Below are positions 44,801 through 52,206 of a stretch of 64,000 bases of DNA, in pieces. Position 1 is the first letter of the stretch. Each line of letters starts with the position of its first letter. The stretch is from Pseudomonas helvetica. Lineage in GTDB: Bacteria > Pseudomonadota > Gammaproteobacteria > Pseudomonadales > Pseudomonadaceae. The position numbers and the translations under genes are program-made. The notes under the pieces are model-generated. The model did no database searches. It saw only the letters and a list, made by a program, of their open reading frames with translations, and was not told where the DNA came from. The stretch lies in assembly GCF_039908645.1 (NCBI RefSeq), contig NZ_CP150917.1:1708501-1772500 (forward strand). Direction: 5' to 3'.

Positions 44801-45742
44801 GATCTGGCCGAGCTGACCGCACGTTTCGCCGAGGCCAGCCAGGCGGCTTTGGCGGTACCGCAGACGGCGAAAAGCCAACAGCCGGTGGAGGCCAAGGTCT
44901 TCGCCGCGGTGGCCGAGAAAACCCAGCAGAAGATCGCCGGGCTGTCGATGACGGTCTACCCGGCGCTGGTGGAAGAGGCGGGCAGCGTTAAGGAAGGGCG
45001 TTTTTCGACCCCGGCCGAGGCCGAGTACCAGCATCGTCGGGCATTGCAGCGGTTGCTCATGCAGCAACTGGCCGAGCCGGCGAAGTTCTTGCGCGGCAAG
45101 CTGCCGGGACTCACCGAGCTGGGCCTGATGTACCGCGAACTGGGGCGTATCGACAGTCTGGTGGAAGACATCCTGCTGGCGAGCCTCGACAGCTGCATTC
45201 TCGACGGCGAAGCAAGCTTGCCGCGTGACGGCGCTGGTCTGGCCTCGCTGGCCGAGCGCAAGCGCGGTGCGTGGACCGAGCATGCCGAGCGTCTGGCGAA
45301 ACTGACGCTGGAAACGCTCAAGCTCTGGCACGCTTTGCAGAAACGCTTCAAAGGCAAGATCGACCTGGCGCAAGCGGTGGCCCTGAACGACATCAAGCAG
45401 CAGCTCAGTCATCTGGTGTATCCGGGCTTTGTCCGTGAAACCCCGATGCAGTGGCTCAAGGAATTGCCGCGTTACTTGAAAGCCATCGAGCAGCGCTTCG
45501 AGAAACTTGGGGCTCAGGTGCAAAAGGATCGGGTCTGGAGCGGCGAGTTGTCCGGCCTCTGGACCCAATACCAGACCCGCGCCAACAAGCACGCGCAGGA
45601 AGGCAAGCGCGATCCGCAGCTTGAACTCTATCGCTGGTGGCTGGAGGAATACCGGGTTTCGCTGTTCGCCCAGCAATTGGGGACCAAGGTGCCGATCTCC
45701 GACAAGCGTTTGAGCAAACAATGGACTCAAGTCGAACCGTAA
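41831..45742 (+). CDS. hrpA: ATP-dependent DExH RNA helicase HrpA
   Basis: A 1303-residue helicase. Walker A is GETGSGKTTQLPK (about residue 96), the DExH box is VDEAHERSLN, motif III is SATID, and motif VI is QRKGRCGRVEPG. The helicase-associated, OB-fold and long HrpA-specific C-terminal domains follow; the full length matches HrpA of about 1300 residues. HrpA rescues stalled or collided ribosomes in E. coli, which is the likely role here. The whole antisense strand is also open, but as a shadow of codon bias. Confidence 0.95.
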   Translation: MTDESPSIDKLLKNLDHAMLADRHRLRRQLLELRKKPDEAKLALWVTRMQASCDQVLARRASLPLIRYDDSLPIAAKRDEIKEALLKHQVLIIAGETGSGKTTQLPKICLEIGRGQHGLIGHTQPRRIAARSVASRVAEELATPLGALVGYQVRFEDQSDANTLIKLMTDGILLAETQNDRYLERYDTIIVDEAHERSLNIDFLLGYLKTLLPRRPDLKVIITSATIDLERFSKHFDDAPIVEVSGRTFPVDTWYRPLTLEQDEEGNRVEDDLTVDQAILATLDEIAAYERSERRSPGDVLVFLPGEREIRDAADMLRKAQLKHTEILPLYARLSPAEQQRIFQSHPGRRVVLATNVAETSLTVPGIRYVIDSGTARISRYSYRAKVQRLPIEAISQASANQRKGRCGRVEPGICIRLYSEEDFIGRPEFTDPEILRTNLAAVILQMLHLRLGEITDFPFIEPPDGKAISDGFNLLQELSAVDRNSQLTPLGRQLARLPVDPRMGRMLLEAAKLGSLQEVLIVASAMSIQDPRERPPERQQAADQAHAQWKDVDSDFAGLVNLWRGFEEQRQALTASPLRNWCRKNFLNYLRLREWRDSHRQLSLICRDMQLSLNKEPADYPKLHKAVLSGLLSQIGQKTEDGDYLGARQRRFWIHPSSGLGKKRPQWLMTAELVETTKLYARMVAKIEPDWIEPLAGHLIKKNHFEPHWEKKRGQVVAYEQITLFGLIVVGRRPVHYGPIDPVTSRELFIREALVRGEIQSKAKCLSANEQLLEQLDELEAKARRRDILADEETLFAFYDARLPAEIHQTATFDSWYRINSQKDPQLLIMREEDVLAREASEVTAAHYPDTLRLGDLTLPLSYHFEPNHPRDGVTLRVPAPLLPALPPERLEWLVPGVIEAKCIALVRNLPKALRKNFVPVPDFVKAALQRVTFAEGSLPHALGRELLRMTGARVSDEAWTEAAQQVESHLRMNLEIVDGQGKFLGEGRDLAELTARFAEASQAALAVPQTAKSQQPVEAKVFAAVAEKTQQKIAGLSMTVYPALVEEAGSVKEGRFSTPAEAEYQHRRALQRLLMQQLAEPAKFLRGKLPGLTELGLMYRELGRIDSLVEDILLASLDSCILDGEASLPRDGAGLASLAERKRGAWTEHAERLAKLTLETLKLWHALQKRFKGKIDLAQAVALNDIKQQLSHLVYPGFVRETPMQWLKELPRYLKAIEQRFEKLGAQVQKDRVWSGELSGLWTQYQTRANKHAQEGKRDPQLELYRWWLEEYRVSLFAQQLGTKVPISDKRLSKQWTQVEP

Positions 45743-45763
45743 ACCCTGTGTACAAGCTTCAAC

Positions 45764-45795
45764 AGGTATGCCTGCCGTTAGGTATGCCTGCCGTT
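45764..45795. repeat. Perfect 16-base tandem duplication
   Basis: AGGTATGCCTGCCGTT occurs twice in direct succession in the 253-base space between hrpA and the ketoacyl synthase gene. The rest of that space contains a weak CCGCCCG/CGGGCGG inverted repeat (45853-45888) and no gene. Confidence 0.8.
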
Positions 45796-45995
45796 GCTCT
45801 CGCAAAAGGGGCCAAACGCCAATGTTTATGGCAAACTTCGCCGTTATAAACACCGCCCGCGCCTATTTGAGCCTCGCAACCCGGGCGGATCGGAATCAAG
45901 AGATGCCAGGTTGATGCCCTTCGACGGGATAAACCCTTTATGTGTTGGTACGTCGGTGCCAATACTTTCTGCCTGAACAGATTAGAGAAACGACC

Positions 45996-47117
45996 ATGCA
46001 TAATGTCGTCATCAGCGGCACCGGCCTGTACACACCGGCCAACAGCATCTCCAACGAAGAGCTGGTGCAGTCTTTCAATACTTACGTCGCTCAGTTCAAT
46101 GCTGACAATGCTGACGCCATCGAACGTGGCGAAGTGCAGGCACTGACCGAATCCAGCGTCGCGTTTATCGAAAAAGCCTCGGGGATCAAAAGCCGCTTTG
46201 TCATGGACAAGGAAGGTATTCTTGATCCAAAGCGCATGGCACCTCGTTTGCCCGAGCGTTCCAATGACGAATGGTCGGTGCTTTGCCAGATGGCCATTGG
46301 CGCTGCCGAGCAGGCCCTGCAACGCGCCGGCAAGACGGCGGCGGACATCGACGGGGTGATCGTTGCCTGCTCCAACCTGCAACGCGCCTATCCGGCCATT
46401 GCCATCGAAGTCCAGGAAGCGCTGGGTATCGAAGGTTTCGGTTTTGACATGAACGTGGCCTGTTCCTCGGCAACGTTCGGCATTCAGGCTGCCGCCAACA
46501 GCGTACAGCTGGGCCAGGCCCGGGCGATCCTGATGGTCAACCCGGAAGTCTGCACCGGTCACCTGAACTTCCGCGACCGCGACAGCCACTTCATCTTCGG
46601 CGATGCGGCCACTGCGGTAATCATCGAACGTGCCGACCTGGCCACGTCCAAGTATCAGTTCGACATCGTCAGCACCAAACTGCTGACCAAGTTCTCCAAC
46701 AACATTCGCAACAACTTCGGCTTCCTCAACCGCGCGGCGGAAGAGGGCATCGGTGCCCGTGACAAACTGTTCGTCCAGGAAGGTCGCAAGGTGTTCCGCG
46801 ATGTCTGCCCGATGGTCGCGGAGCTGATCGCCTCCCACCTGGACGAGAACAAGCTGAACATCAGCGACGTGAAACGCTTCTGGCTGCACCAGGCCAACCT
46901 CAGCATGAACCACCTGATCGTCAAGAAGCTGCTCGGCCGCGAAGCCACCGAAGAAGAAGCCCCGGTGATTCTCGACACGTATGCCAACACCAGCTCTGCA
47001 GGTTCAGTGATTGCCTTTCACAAGAACCAGGACGATTTGCCAGCCGGTTCGCTGGCGGTACTCAGCTCGTTTGGTGCCGGTTATTCGATTGGCAGCGTGA
47101 TTCTGCGCAAGCGCTGA
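45996..47117 (+). CDS. Beta-ketoacyl-ACP synthase III (FabH-like)
   Basis: A 373-residue thiolase-fold enzyme. The catalytic Cys is in NVACSSATFGIQ, the His in LHQANLSMNH and the Asn in YANTSSAGSV, the complete KAS III Cys-His-Asn triad. It is longer than housekeeping FabH (about 317 residues) because of an insert near residues 30-70. It may use a longer acyl-CoA primer, as reported for non-canonical FabH proteins in pseudomonads. The ATG at 45996 gives the family-typical start MHNVVISGTGLYTP. It condenses an acyl-CoA with malonyl-ACP. Confidence 0.9.
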   Translation: MHNVVISGTGLYTPANSISNEELVQSFNTYVAQFNADNADAIERGEVQALTESSVAFIEKASGIKSRFVMDKEGILDPKRMAPRLPERSNDEWSVLCQMAIGAAEQALQRAGKTAADIDGVIVACSNLQRAYPAIAIEVQEALGIEGFGFDMNVACSSATFGIQAAANSVQLGQARAILMVNPEVCTGHLNFRDRDSHFIFGDAATAVIIERADLATSKYQFDIVSTKLLTKFSNNIRNNFGFLNRAAEEGIGARDKLFVQEGRKVFRDVCPMVAELIASHLDENKLNISDVKRFWLHQANLSMNHLIVKKLLGREATEEEAPVILDTYANTSSAGSVIAFHKNQDDLPAGSLAVLSSFGAGYSIGSVILRKR

Positions 47118-47171
47118 GTTGTGAAGGGTAGTGACAAGCTTGAGTCATGCACCCACAGGGAATCAGCACTG

Positions 47172-47780
47172 ATGACTGACGACACGCAACTGCTCGAACG
47201 TCTGTTGGCGGGCGAGCAGCAGGCTTTCAAGGAGTTGGTCAGCACCTACCAGAGCGCCATGCGGGCGGTGGCTTATGCCATCGTCGGTAACCGGCATGCC
47301 GACGAAGTGGTGCAAGATGCCTGGCTGTCGGTGGTGCGCAACCTGAACCGGTTCGAGGGGCGTTCCAGCCTCAAGACCTGGCTGTTGACCATCACCGCCA
47401 ACGCGGCAAAAGGCCGATACAAACAAAACCGCCGGGAAGTCTTGCTCGATGACCTGCCGTCACCCCACGGCACCATCGATGATGATCGGTTCTCCGCCGC
47501 TGATGGCCACTGGCTGGTGGCGCCGTTCAGCTGGCATCAGGACACCCCAGAAGCGCTGCTCACCGAAAACGAACTGCGAGAATGCCTGGAACATACCTTG
47601 CTCAGCCTGTCGGAACTGCAAAGCAGCGTGCTGCTGTTGCGTGAGCGCCAGGGCCTGGAGCTGGAGGAGATTTGTAATCTTCTGGAGATCTCGCTCTCCA
47701 ATGTTCGTGTGCTGCTGCACCGCGCACGGTTGAAGGTGTTTGCAACTGTGGAGCATTTTGAGGAGACCGGCGAATGTTGA
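47172..47780 (+). CDS. ECF-type RNA polymerase sigma factor
   Basis: A 202-residue group IV sigma factor. Region 2 contains YAIVGNRHADEVVQDAWLS and FEGRSSLKTWLLTITANAA (core and -10 recognition). Region 4 contains LSELQSSVLLLRERQGLELEEI...LSNVRVLLHRARLKV (the -35 helix-turn-helix). The start ATG at 47172 lies at the beginning of region 1.2-like sequence. Its end overlaps the downstream anti-sigma gene by seven bases, the usual coupled pair. The signal and regulon are unknown. Confidence 0.93.
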   Translation: MTDDTQLLERLLAGEQQAFKELVSTYQSAMRAVAYAIVGNRHADEVVQDAWLSVVRNLNRFEGRSSLKTWLLTITANAAKGRYKQNRREVLLDDLPSPHGTIDDDRFSAADGHWLVAPFSWHQDTPEALLTENELRECLEHTLLSLSELQSSVLLLRERQGLELEEICNLLEISLSNVRVLLHRARLKVFATVEHFEETGEC

Positions 47781-48010
47781 CCTGTAAGGAACAAGTAGCG
47801 CGGTCCAGCGATTATCTCGATGGCCAGTTGAGCTTTCGTGAGCGGCTGATGGTGCGCCATCATTTGATGTTTTGCCCCAATTGCCGACGGTTCATCCGAC
47901 AGATGCGCCTGATGCAGGCGACCTTGCGCGCCATGCCCGAAAAACCGCTTCCCGGTGTCGACGAACTCGCCGCGCGGTTGGCCGCCGAACGGCAAAAGGG
48001 TAGCCAGTAG
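47774..48010 (+). CDS. Zinc-finger anti-sigma factor (cytoplasmic)
   Basis: A 78-residue protein with the zinc-binding anti-sigma signature: DYLDGQLSFRERLMVRHHLMFCPNCRRF, giving His and two Cys ligands (HxxxCxxC). It has no membrane helix after the domain, so it is a soluble anti-sigma factor that would hold the partner sigma factor until a cytoplasmic cue (redox or zinc status is one possibility) releases it. That cue is inference. It follows the sigma gene with a seven-base overlap. Confidence 0.88.
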   Translation: MLTCKEQVARSSDYLDGQLSFRERLMVRHHLMFCPNCRRFIRQMRLMQATLRAMPEKPLPGVDELAARLAAERQKGSQ

Positions 48011-48044
48011 TTTTAGGCCACACTTCCTCATATGTCGCTCGCTT

Positions 48045-48446
48045 TTAGCTTAACGGTGTTTCGTGCAGGTAAAGCCACTGGGCCGAGTGCTCGTCGATGC
48101 GAATCACCACCACCGAGAGACGCGATGTTTCCTGCTGGTTCAACCGGTGAGTTTCCTTGTAGCGGATAGCCACGCTTTGGCCTTCCTGCCAGACGGTCAA
48201 CATGTCGCTGATAGCGATCTCCAGGCCTGAGCGCGCGCCGACGGCGCCACGGAACATCTGCTCGACCTGAGCGCGATTGACGATGGTGCCCGAGGTGGTG
48301 ACCATGCTGAAGTTATCGTCGAAGGCGGGCATCAGCTCGTCGATCCTCGCGGCACCGTCACCCTGGTGATTGGTAAAAATGGCGTGGATCAGGTCGTGGA
48401 TCGCGTGGATGCTGTGCTGTGCCTGTTCAACTATTTTGTTGTGCAT
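48045..48446 (-). CDS. NTF2/SnoaL-like small protein
   Basis: A 133-residue alpha+beta cone protein. An N-terminal helical half (HAIHDLIHAIF) is followed by PAFDDNFSMVTTSGTIVNRAQVEQMFRG and beta strands (MLTVWQEGQSVAIRYKETHRL), typical of the NTF2/DUF4440 fold used for ligand binding or small-molecule chemistry. An AAGGA site precedes the ATG. Its 5' end overlaps the MFS gene by 20 bases, so the two are in one operon under the divergent LysR gene. Catalysis is not shown by any clear motif. Confidence 0.78.
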   Translation of the reverse strand: MHNKIVEQAQHSIHAIHDLIHAIFTNHQGDGAARIDELMPAFDDNFSMVTTSGTIVNRAQVEQMFRGAVGARSGLEIAISDMLTVWQEGQSVAIRYKETHRLNQQETSRLSVVVIRIDEHSAQWLYLHETPLS

Positions 48447-49794
48447 GACGTTCCTTTCGAGTGTTGAGGTTGCTCATCTGCAACAGGGGAAACAATCCGA
48501 TCAAGGCGGCAATGGCGAAGGTCAGATGGTAGGCCTGGGTCGACTCAAGGTGCTTGAGTAGCAGGTTGTAGATCATCAGAAACAACGCGGCACCGATGCT
48601 GAAAGACATCTGCCGGTTGATATTCCAGATCACGCTGCCCTTGTGGGTAGCGTCGCCTTCGAAGTCCATGAGCGAGGTGGTCTGCGCAGTGTTTGCGCCA
48701 ATGCCGCCGCCGATGCCCATCAGGCAGTAAGCGATGATGATGACCGGAAGGTCCGACGGGCTGTTCACCAGATACAGCGTGGCGATGCCGGCGCTGTGCA
48801 GCAACATGCCCAGGGTGAACAGATACCTTGCGCCCAGCCGGTTGTAGACCCGGCCACAGATCAGCATGGCGATGAAGGCGCCGATGGCGTAGAGAATCAT
48901 GAACATGCCTGTCAGCTGTGCGCTGAACTCCAGGCTGTTTTGCAGGTAGAAAATGTTGAGCAGGTTGACCCCGGTGAATACCCCGGGAATGGCGTAATAA
49001 ATGAAAATCGAGGTGCTGAGCTTTTTGCTCTTGAGCAGACTCAGTTCAACGATAGCGTTCTTGCAACGGCGATAATGCAGCAGGTACAGCAGGATAAAGG
49101 TCACGCCTGCCGCGAGACAGATCAGCGCCGCCATGGCCGGGTAATCGCCGCCGTACAGTGACATACCCATCAATACACAGCCCAGTGCCGCGCTCACCAG
49201 CAACAGCCCCTTGATGTCGGGCCTCGCGAGGTCGGCCGGGCGCTCTTCCCTGATCCACAGCCAGGACAAGCCGGCGGCGATCAACGAGAACGGGATGTTG
49301 CAATAGAACACCCAGCGCCAGGAACTGGTGTCGACGATGACACCGCCGATGGTCGGGGAAATGGCCGGTGCGATCAGGGCGACAGCCATCACCAGCGTGG
49401 AGATTTTCGCCCGCTGGTCTCCCTTGAACAGGTTGAAGGTCAAGGCCTGGCCCACGGGAATCAGCAAGCCGCCTCCGATGCCCTGGACGAAACGCCAACC
49501 GACCAGTTCGTGAAAGCTGCCTGCCATGCCGCACAACCCGGCGGCGACACTGAATACGAGCATTGAGGCGGTGAGAATTTCCCGGCTGCCAAATCGTCCC
49601 GCCAGCCAGGTGCTGATCGGAATGATCAACGTCAGACCGAGAATATAGGCATTGGCCACCCAGGCCACGGAGGACGTCGAGACATGCATGTCATCAGCAA
49701 TACTCGGCAATGCCACTGCCGACATGAATATATTGACGCAGTCGATAAAGAAGCCGATGAGGAATATAAGAGCCACTGTGTAGCGATAAGTCAT
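48427..49794 (-). CDS. MFS efflux transporter (DHA2/EmrB-type)
   Basis: A 455-residue transporter of the 14-helix DHA2 subfamily. It has ISTWLAGRFGSREIL (motif A) between helices 2 and 3, RFVQGIGGGLLIPVGQAL (motif B) in helix 4 and APAISPTIGGVIVD (motif C, antiporter signature) in helix 5. It probably extrudes a toxic small molecule by proton antiport. The GGGAG site before the ATG is strong. It is divergent from a LysR gene across 90 bases and leads an operon with the NTF2-like gene. Confidence 0.9.
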   Translation of the reverse strand: MTYRYTVALIFLIGFFIDCVNIFMSAVALPSIADDMHVSTSSVAWVANAYILGLTLIIPISTWLAGRFGSREILTASMLVFSVAAGLCGMAGSFHELVGWRFVQGIGGGLLIPVGQALTFNLFKGDQRAKISTLVMAVALIAPAISPTIGGVIVDTSSWRWVFYCNIPFSLIAAGLSWLWIREERPADLARPDIKGLLLVSAALGCVLMGMSLYGGDYPAMAALICLAAGVTFILLYLLHYRRCKNAIVELSLLKSKKLSTSIFIYYAIPGVFTGVNLLNIFYLQNSLEFSAQLTGMFMILYAIGAFIAMLICGRVYNRLGARYLFTLGMLLHSAGIATLYLVNSPSDLPVIIIAYCLMGIGGGIGANTAQTTSLMDFEGDATHKGSVIWNINRQMSFSIGAALFLMIYNLLLKHLESTQAYHLTFAIAALIGLFPLLQMSNLNTRKERHAQQNS

Positions 49795-49884
49795 ATGATC
49801 TCCCTTTTGCCAGGGATCATAGGAGCGATAGACCGAAAGTGTCGATGCGCCTATACTTGAAACATTGTTTGATGGAATTTAACA

Positions 49885-50784
49885 ATGGGTTATAACATGC
49901 ACACCCATCTTAACCGCGTCCAGACATTCCTCGCGGTTGTCGACTTCGGCTCCTACACCAAGGCTGCCAACTACCTGTGCATCAGCAAAGCCATGGCCAG
50001 CCTTCATGTCAAGGCACTGGAGGAAGTTCTTTCAGTAAGCCTGCTGATCCGTAATACTCGAAATATTGCCCTGACAGAAGTAGGGCAGAACTTTTATGAT
50101 GAGTTCAAGGGTATTGTCGCTACTATCGATAACGCCTTTGAGAATGTGTTGCAGGGGCATAATCGTATTTCCGGTAAGTTGCGCTTCAGCTCAACGAGTG
50201 AGTACGGTGAAAAGTACATTCTTCCGATCCTCTCCAGGTTTACCGAGTGCTATCCGGAACTACGCTTGAGTTACAGTTTTAACGCTTCGCTCAATGATCT
50301 TGTTGCCGAAAAACTTGATCTGGTTATTCGTCTGGGCAATCTGGCGGACTCAGCGTTCAAGAGCCGCAAGCTGGCGGACTATGAAATCGTGCTGGTGGCG
50401 ACCGAGACGTTTCTCAAGCGTTGGCCGGTGCTCAACCCCCAGGACCTGAATACAGTACCCTGGATCGCCAACAGCAATTTGCAAGGTCCGACCCACTGGA
50501 TTTTGCGTCATCGGTTCCAGGGTGAGGTTGAGGTCACGGGGCCGAATCACTTCGAGTCCAACTCATCCACCGCCATTCGTGCCATGACCTTGTCGTCCCT
50601 TGGCGTTTCGGTGCTTCCCGTTTGGATGGTGGACGACGATATTGCCAACGGCAGTCTGGTCCATCTGCTGCCCGAATACACCCTGCCGTCGCAGTCGGTC
50701 AATGTGGTATTCCCCAATAGCCCACACCTGCCGCACAAGTCGCGGGCGTTCATCGATTTTCTGCTATTGCACCTGGGGCAGTGA
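49885..50784 (+). CDS. LysR-family regulator, divergent from the MFS/NTF2 operon
   Basis: A 299-residue LysR protein: helix-turn-helix FLAVVDFGSYTKAANYLCISKAMASLHVKALEE followed by an effector-binding domain. The nearby divergent MFS/NTF2 operon is its likely target. A GGAA site eight bases upstream favours this ATG; a second ATG four codons in is possible. Its base composition is visibly more AT-rich through about 49900-50350 than flanking genes, which may indicate acquisition. Confidence 0.88.
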   Translation: MGYNMHTHLNRVQTFLAVVDFGSYTKAANYLCISKAMASLHVKALEEVLSVSLLIRNTRNIALTEVGQNFYDEFKGIVATIDNAFENVLQGHNRISGKLRFSSTSEYGEKYILPILSRFTECYPELRLSYSFNASLNDLVAEKLDLVIRLGNLADSAFKSRKLADYEIVLVATETFLKRWPVLNPQDLNTVPWIANSNLQGPTHWILRHRFQGEVEVTGPNHFESNSSTAIRAMTLSSLGVSVLPVWMVDDDIANGSLVHLLPEYTLPSQSVNVVFPNSPHLPHKSRAFIDFLLLHLGQ

Positions 50785-50870
50785 TCGCAACGTGCGGCAG
50801 GGCTATTCCGGCTCGTCGAGGGATGGGGGATACTCGGCGGGTCTGTAGGCAATAACCGCTGGGGAACAGG

Positions 50871-51995
50871 ATGCCGTTACATGTTTTGGACAGTCTGTCC
50901 GCCATCGCGCCTCAAGAGTGGGACGCGCTGGTGCCCGAGACTCAGCCGTTTCTGCGGCACGCTTTTCTCGGGGCGCTGGAAGACAGTGGCAGCCTGGGGC
51001 CGCAGTCCGGCTGGCAGCCGGAGCATCTGCTGCACATCGAAGACGGTCGGCTGCTCGCGGCAATGCCGAGTTACCGCAAATGGCATTCCTACGGCGAATA
51101 CGTGTTCGACCATGCCTGGGCCGATGCCTGCGAGCGCGCCGGGATCGATTACTACCCCAAACTGTTGACGGCTGTGCCGTTCAGCCCGGTCAGCGGGCCA
51201 CGGTTGTTGGCGGCGAATGTGCAGGATGGTTTCGAACTGCTCAACAGCGTGCCGGGTTATCTGGAAATTGAAGGGCTCTCCAGCGCCCATATCAACTTTA
51301 CCGACGCCTTTACCGATGCGGCATTGGCCGAGCAACCGGGCTGGTTGCAACGCATCGGTTGCCAGTACCACTGGCAGAATCGCGGTTATCGGGATTTTCA
51401 GGACTTCCTTGATGCGCTGAGCTCGCGCAAGCGCAAACAGATGCGCAAGGAACGTGAACAAGTGGCGGGGCAGGGCATCGAGTTTGAATGGCTTGAGGGG
51501 CATCAACTTGATCAGGCACAGTGGGATTTCGTCTATGCCTGCTACGCCAACACCTATGCAGTGCGTCGGCAGTCGCCGTACCTGACGCGGGAGTTTTTCA
51601 GCCTGTTGGCCGAACGCATGCCCGAAGCCATCCGGGTGGTGCTGGCCAAACAAGGATCACGGCCGGTGGCCATGGCCTTCAGTCTGGTCGGTGGCGATAG
51701 CTTTTATGGACGTTATTGGGGCTGCCTGGCGGAGTTCGATCGCCTGCACTTCGAGACCTGTTTCTATCAAGGCATGGACTACGCCATCGCCAACGGTTTT
51801 CAGCGTTTCGATGCCGGTGCACAAGGCGAGCACAAATTGATTCGTGGTTTTGAACCGGTGATCACCCATTCCTGGCACTACTTGCGTCACCCGGGATTGA
51901 AGTCGGCGGTGAAGGATTTTCTTGAGCGCGAACGTTTGGGTGTCATGGGCTATGCAGAAGAAGCGAAGAGCGCGTTGCCCTACCGACAGGGCTGA
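50871..51995 (+). CDS. FemAB/GNAT-like acyltransferase family protein (PF04339-type)
   Basis: A 374-residue cytoplasmic protein. N-terminal HAFLGALEDSGSLGPQSGW and YGEYVFDHAWADACERAGIDYYPK blocks, then SSRKRKQMRKERE, and a C-terminal GNAT-like half with FYGRYWGC, FETCFYQGMDYAI and DAGAQGEHKLIRGFEP, are typical of the family sometimes labelled peptidoglycan biosynthesis/recognition. A start with GGAACAGG upstream. The acyl group and acceptor are unknown. A REPIN and the convergent ABC gene follow. Confidence 0.85.
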   Translation: MPLHVLDSLSAIAPQEWDALVPETQPFLRHAFLGALEDSGSLGPQSGWQPEHLLHIEDGRLLAAMPSYRKWHSYGEYVFDHAWADACERAGIDYYPKLLTAVPFSPVSGPRLLAANVQDGFELLNSVPGYLEIEGLSSAHINFTDAFTDAALAEQPGWLQRIGCQYHWQNRGYRDFQDFLDALSSRKRKQMRKEREQVAGQGIEFEWLEGHQLDQAQWDFVYACYANTYAVRRQSPYLTREFFSLLAERMPEAIRVVLAKQGSRPVAMAFSLVGGDSFYGRYWGCLAEFDRLHFETCFYQGMDYAIANGFQRFDAGAQGEHKLIRGFEPVITHSWHYLRHPGLKSAVKDFLERERLGVMGYAEEAKSALPYRQG

Positions 51996-52020
51996 TGTCA
52001 GAGCGCTGTGGCGGATTTTT

Positions 52021-52064
52021 TGAGCTGACGGAGACACTTTTTTTTTGAACTGACGGAGGCACTT
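52021..52064. repeat. Direct repeat, 19 bases with a period of 25
   Basis: TGAGCTGACGGAGACACTT (52021-52039) and TGAACTGACGGAGGCACTT (52046-52064) differ at two positions and are separated by T-rich sequence. They lie immediately before a REPIN, whose first bases are the TTGTGGCG that follows the second copy. Confidence 0.8.
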
Positions 52065-52196
52065 GTGGCGAGGGAGCTTGCTTCCGCTGGACAGCGAAGC
52101 TGTCCCAATGCACGAGACGGCGTTGTGCCAGGTAAACCCGACAACCTGAATCTGCGGCCGCTTCGCGCCCGAGCGGGAGCAAGCTCCCTCGCCACA
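52064..52196. repeat. REPIN (GTGGCGAGG class)
   Basis: TTGTGGCGAGGGAGCTTGCT at the left and AGCAAGCTCCCTCGCCACA at the right are complementary, enclosing about 95 bases with an inner ACAGCGAAGCTGT palindrome. It lies between the convergent acyltransferase and ABC transporter genes. Confidence 0.88.
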
Positions 52197-52206
52197 GACG
52201 CAATCC

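Noticed and set aside
41849..45853. A 1334-codon open frame on the minus strand, antisense to hrpA
   Set aside because: It mirrors the hrpA frame almost exactly, has no recognisable domain and is Gln/Arg/His-rich, as expected for a codon-bias shadow in GC-rich DNA.
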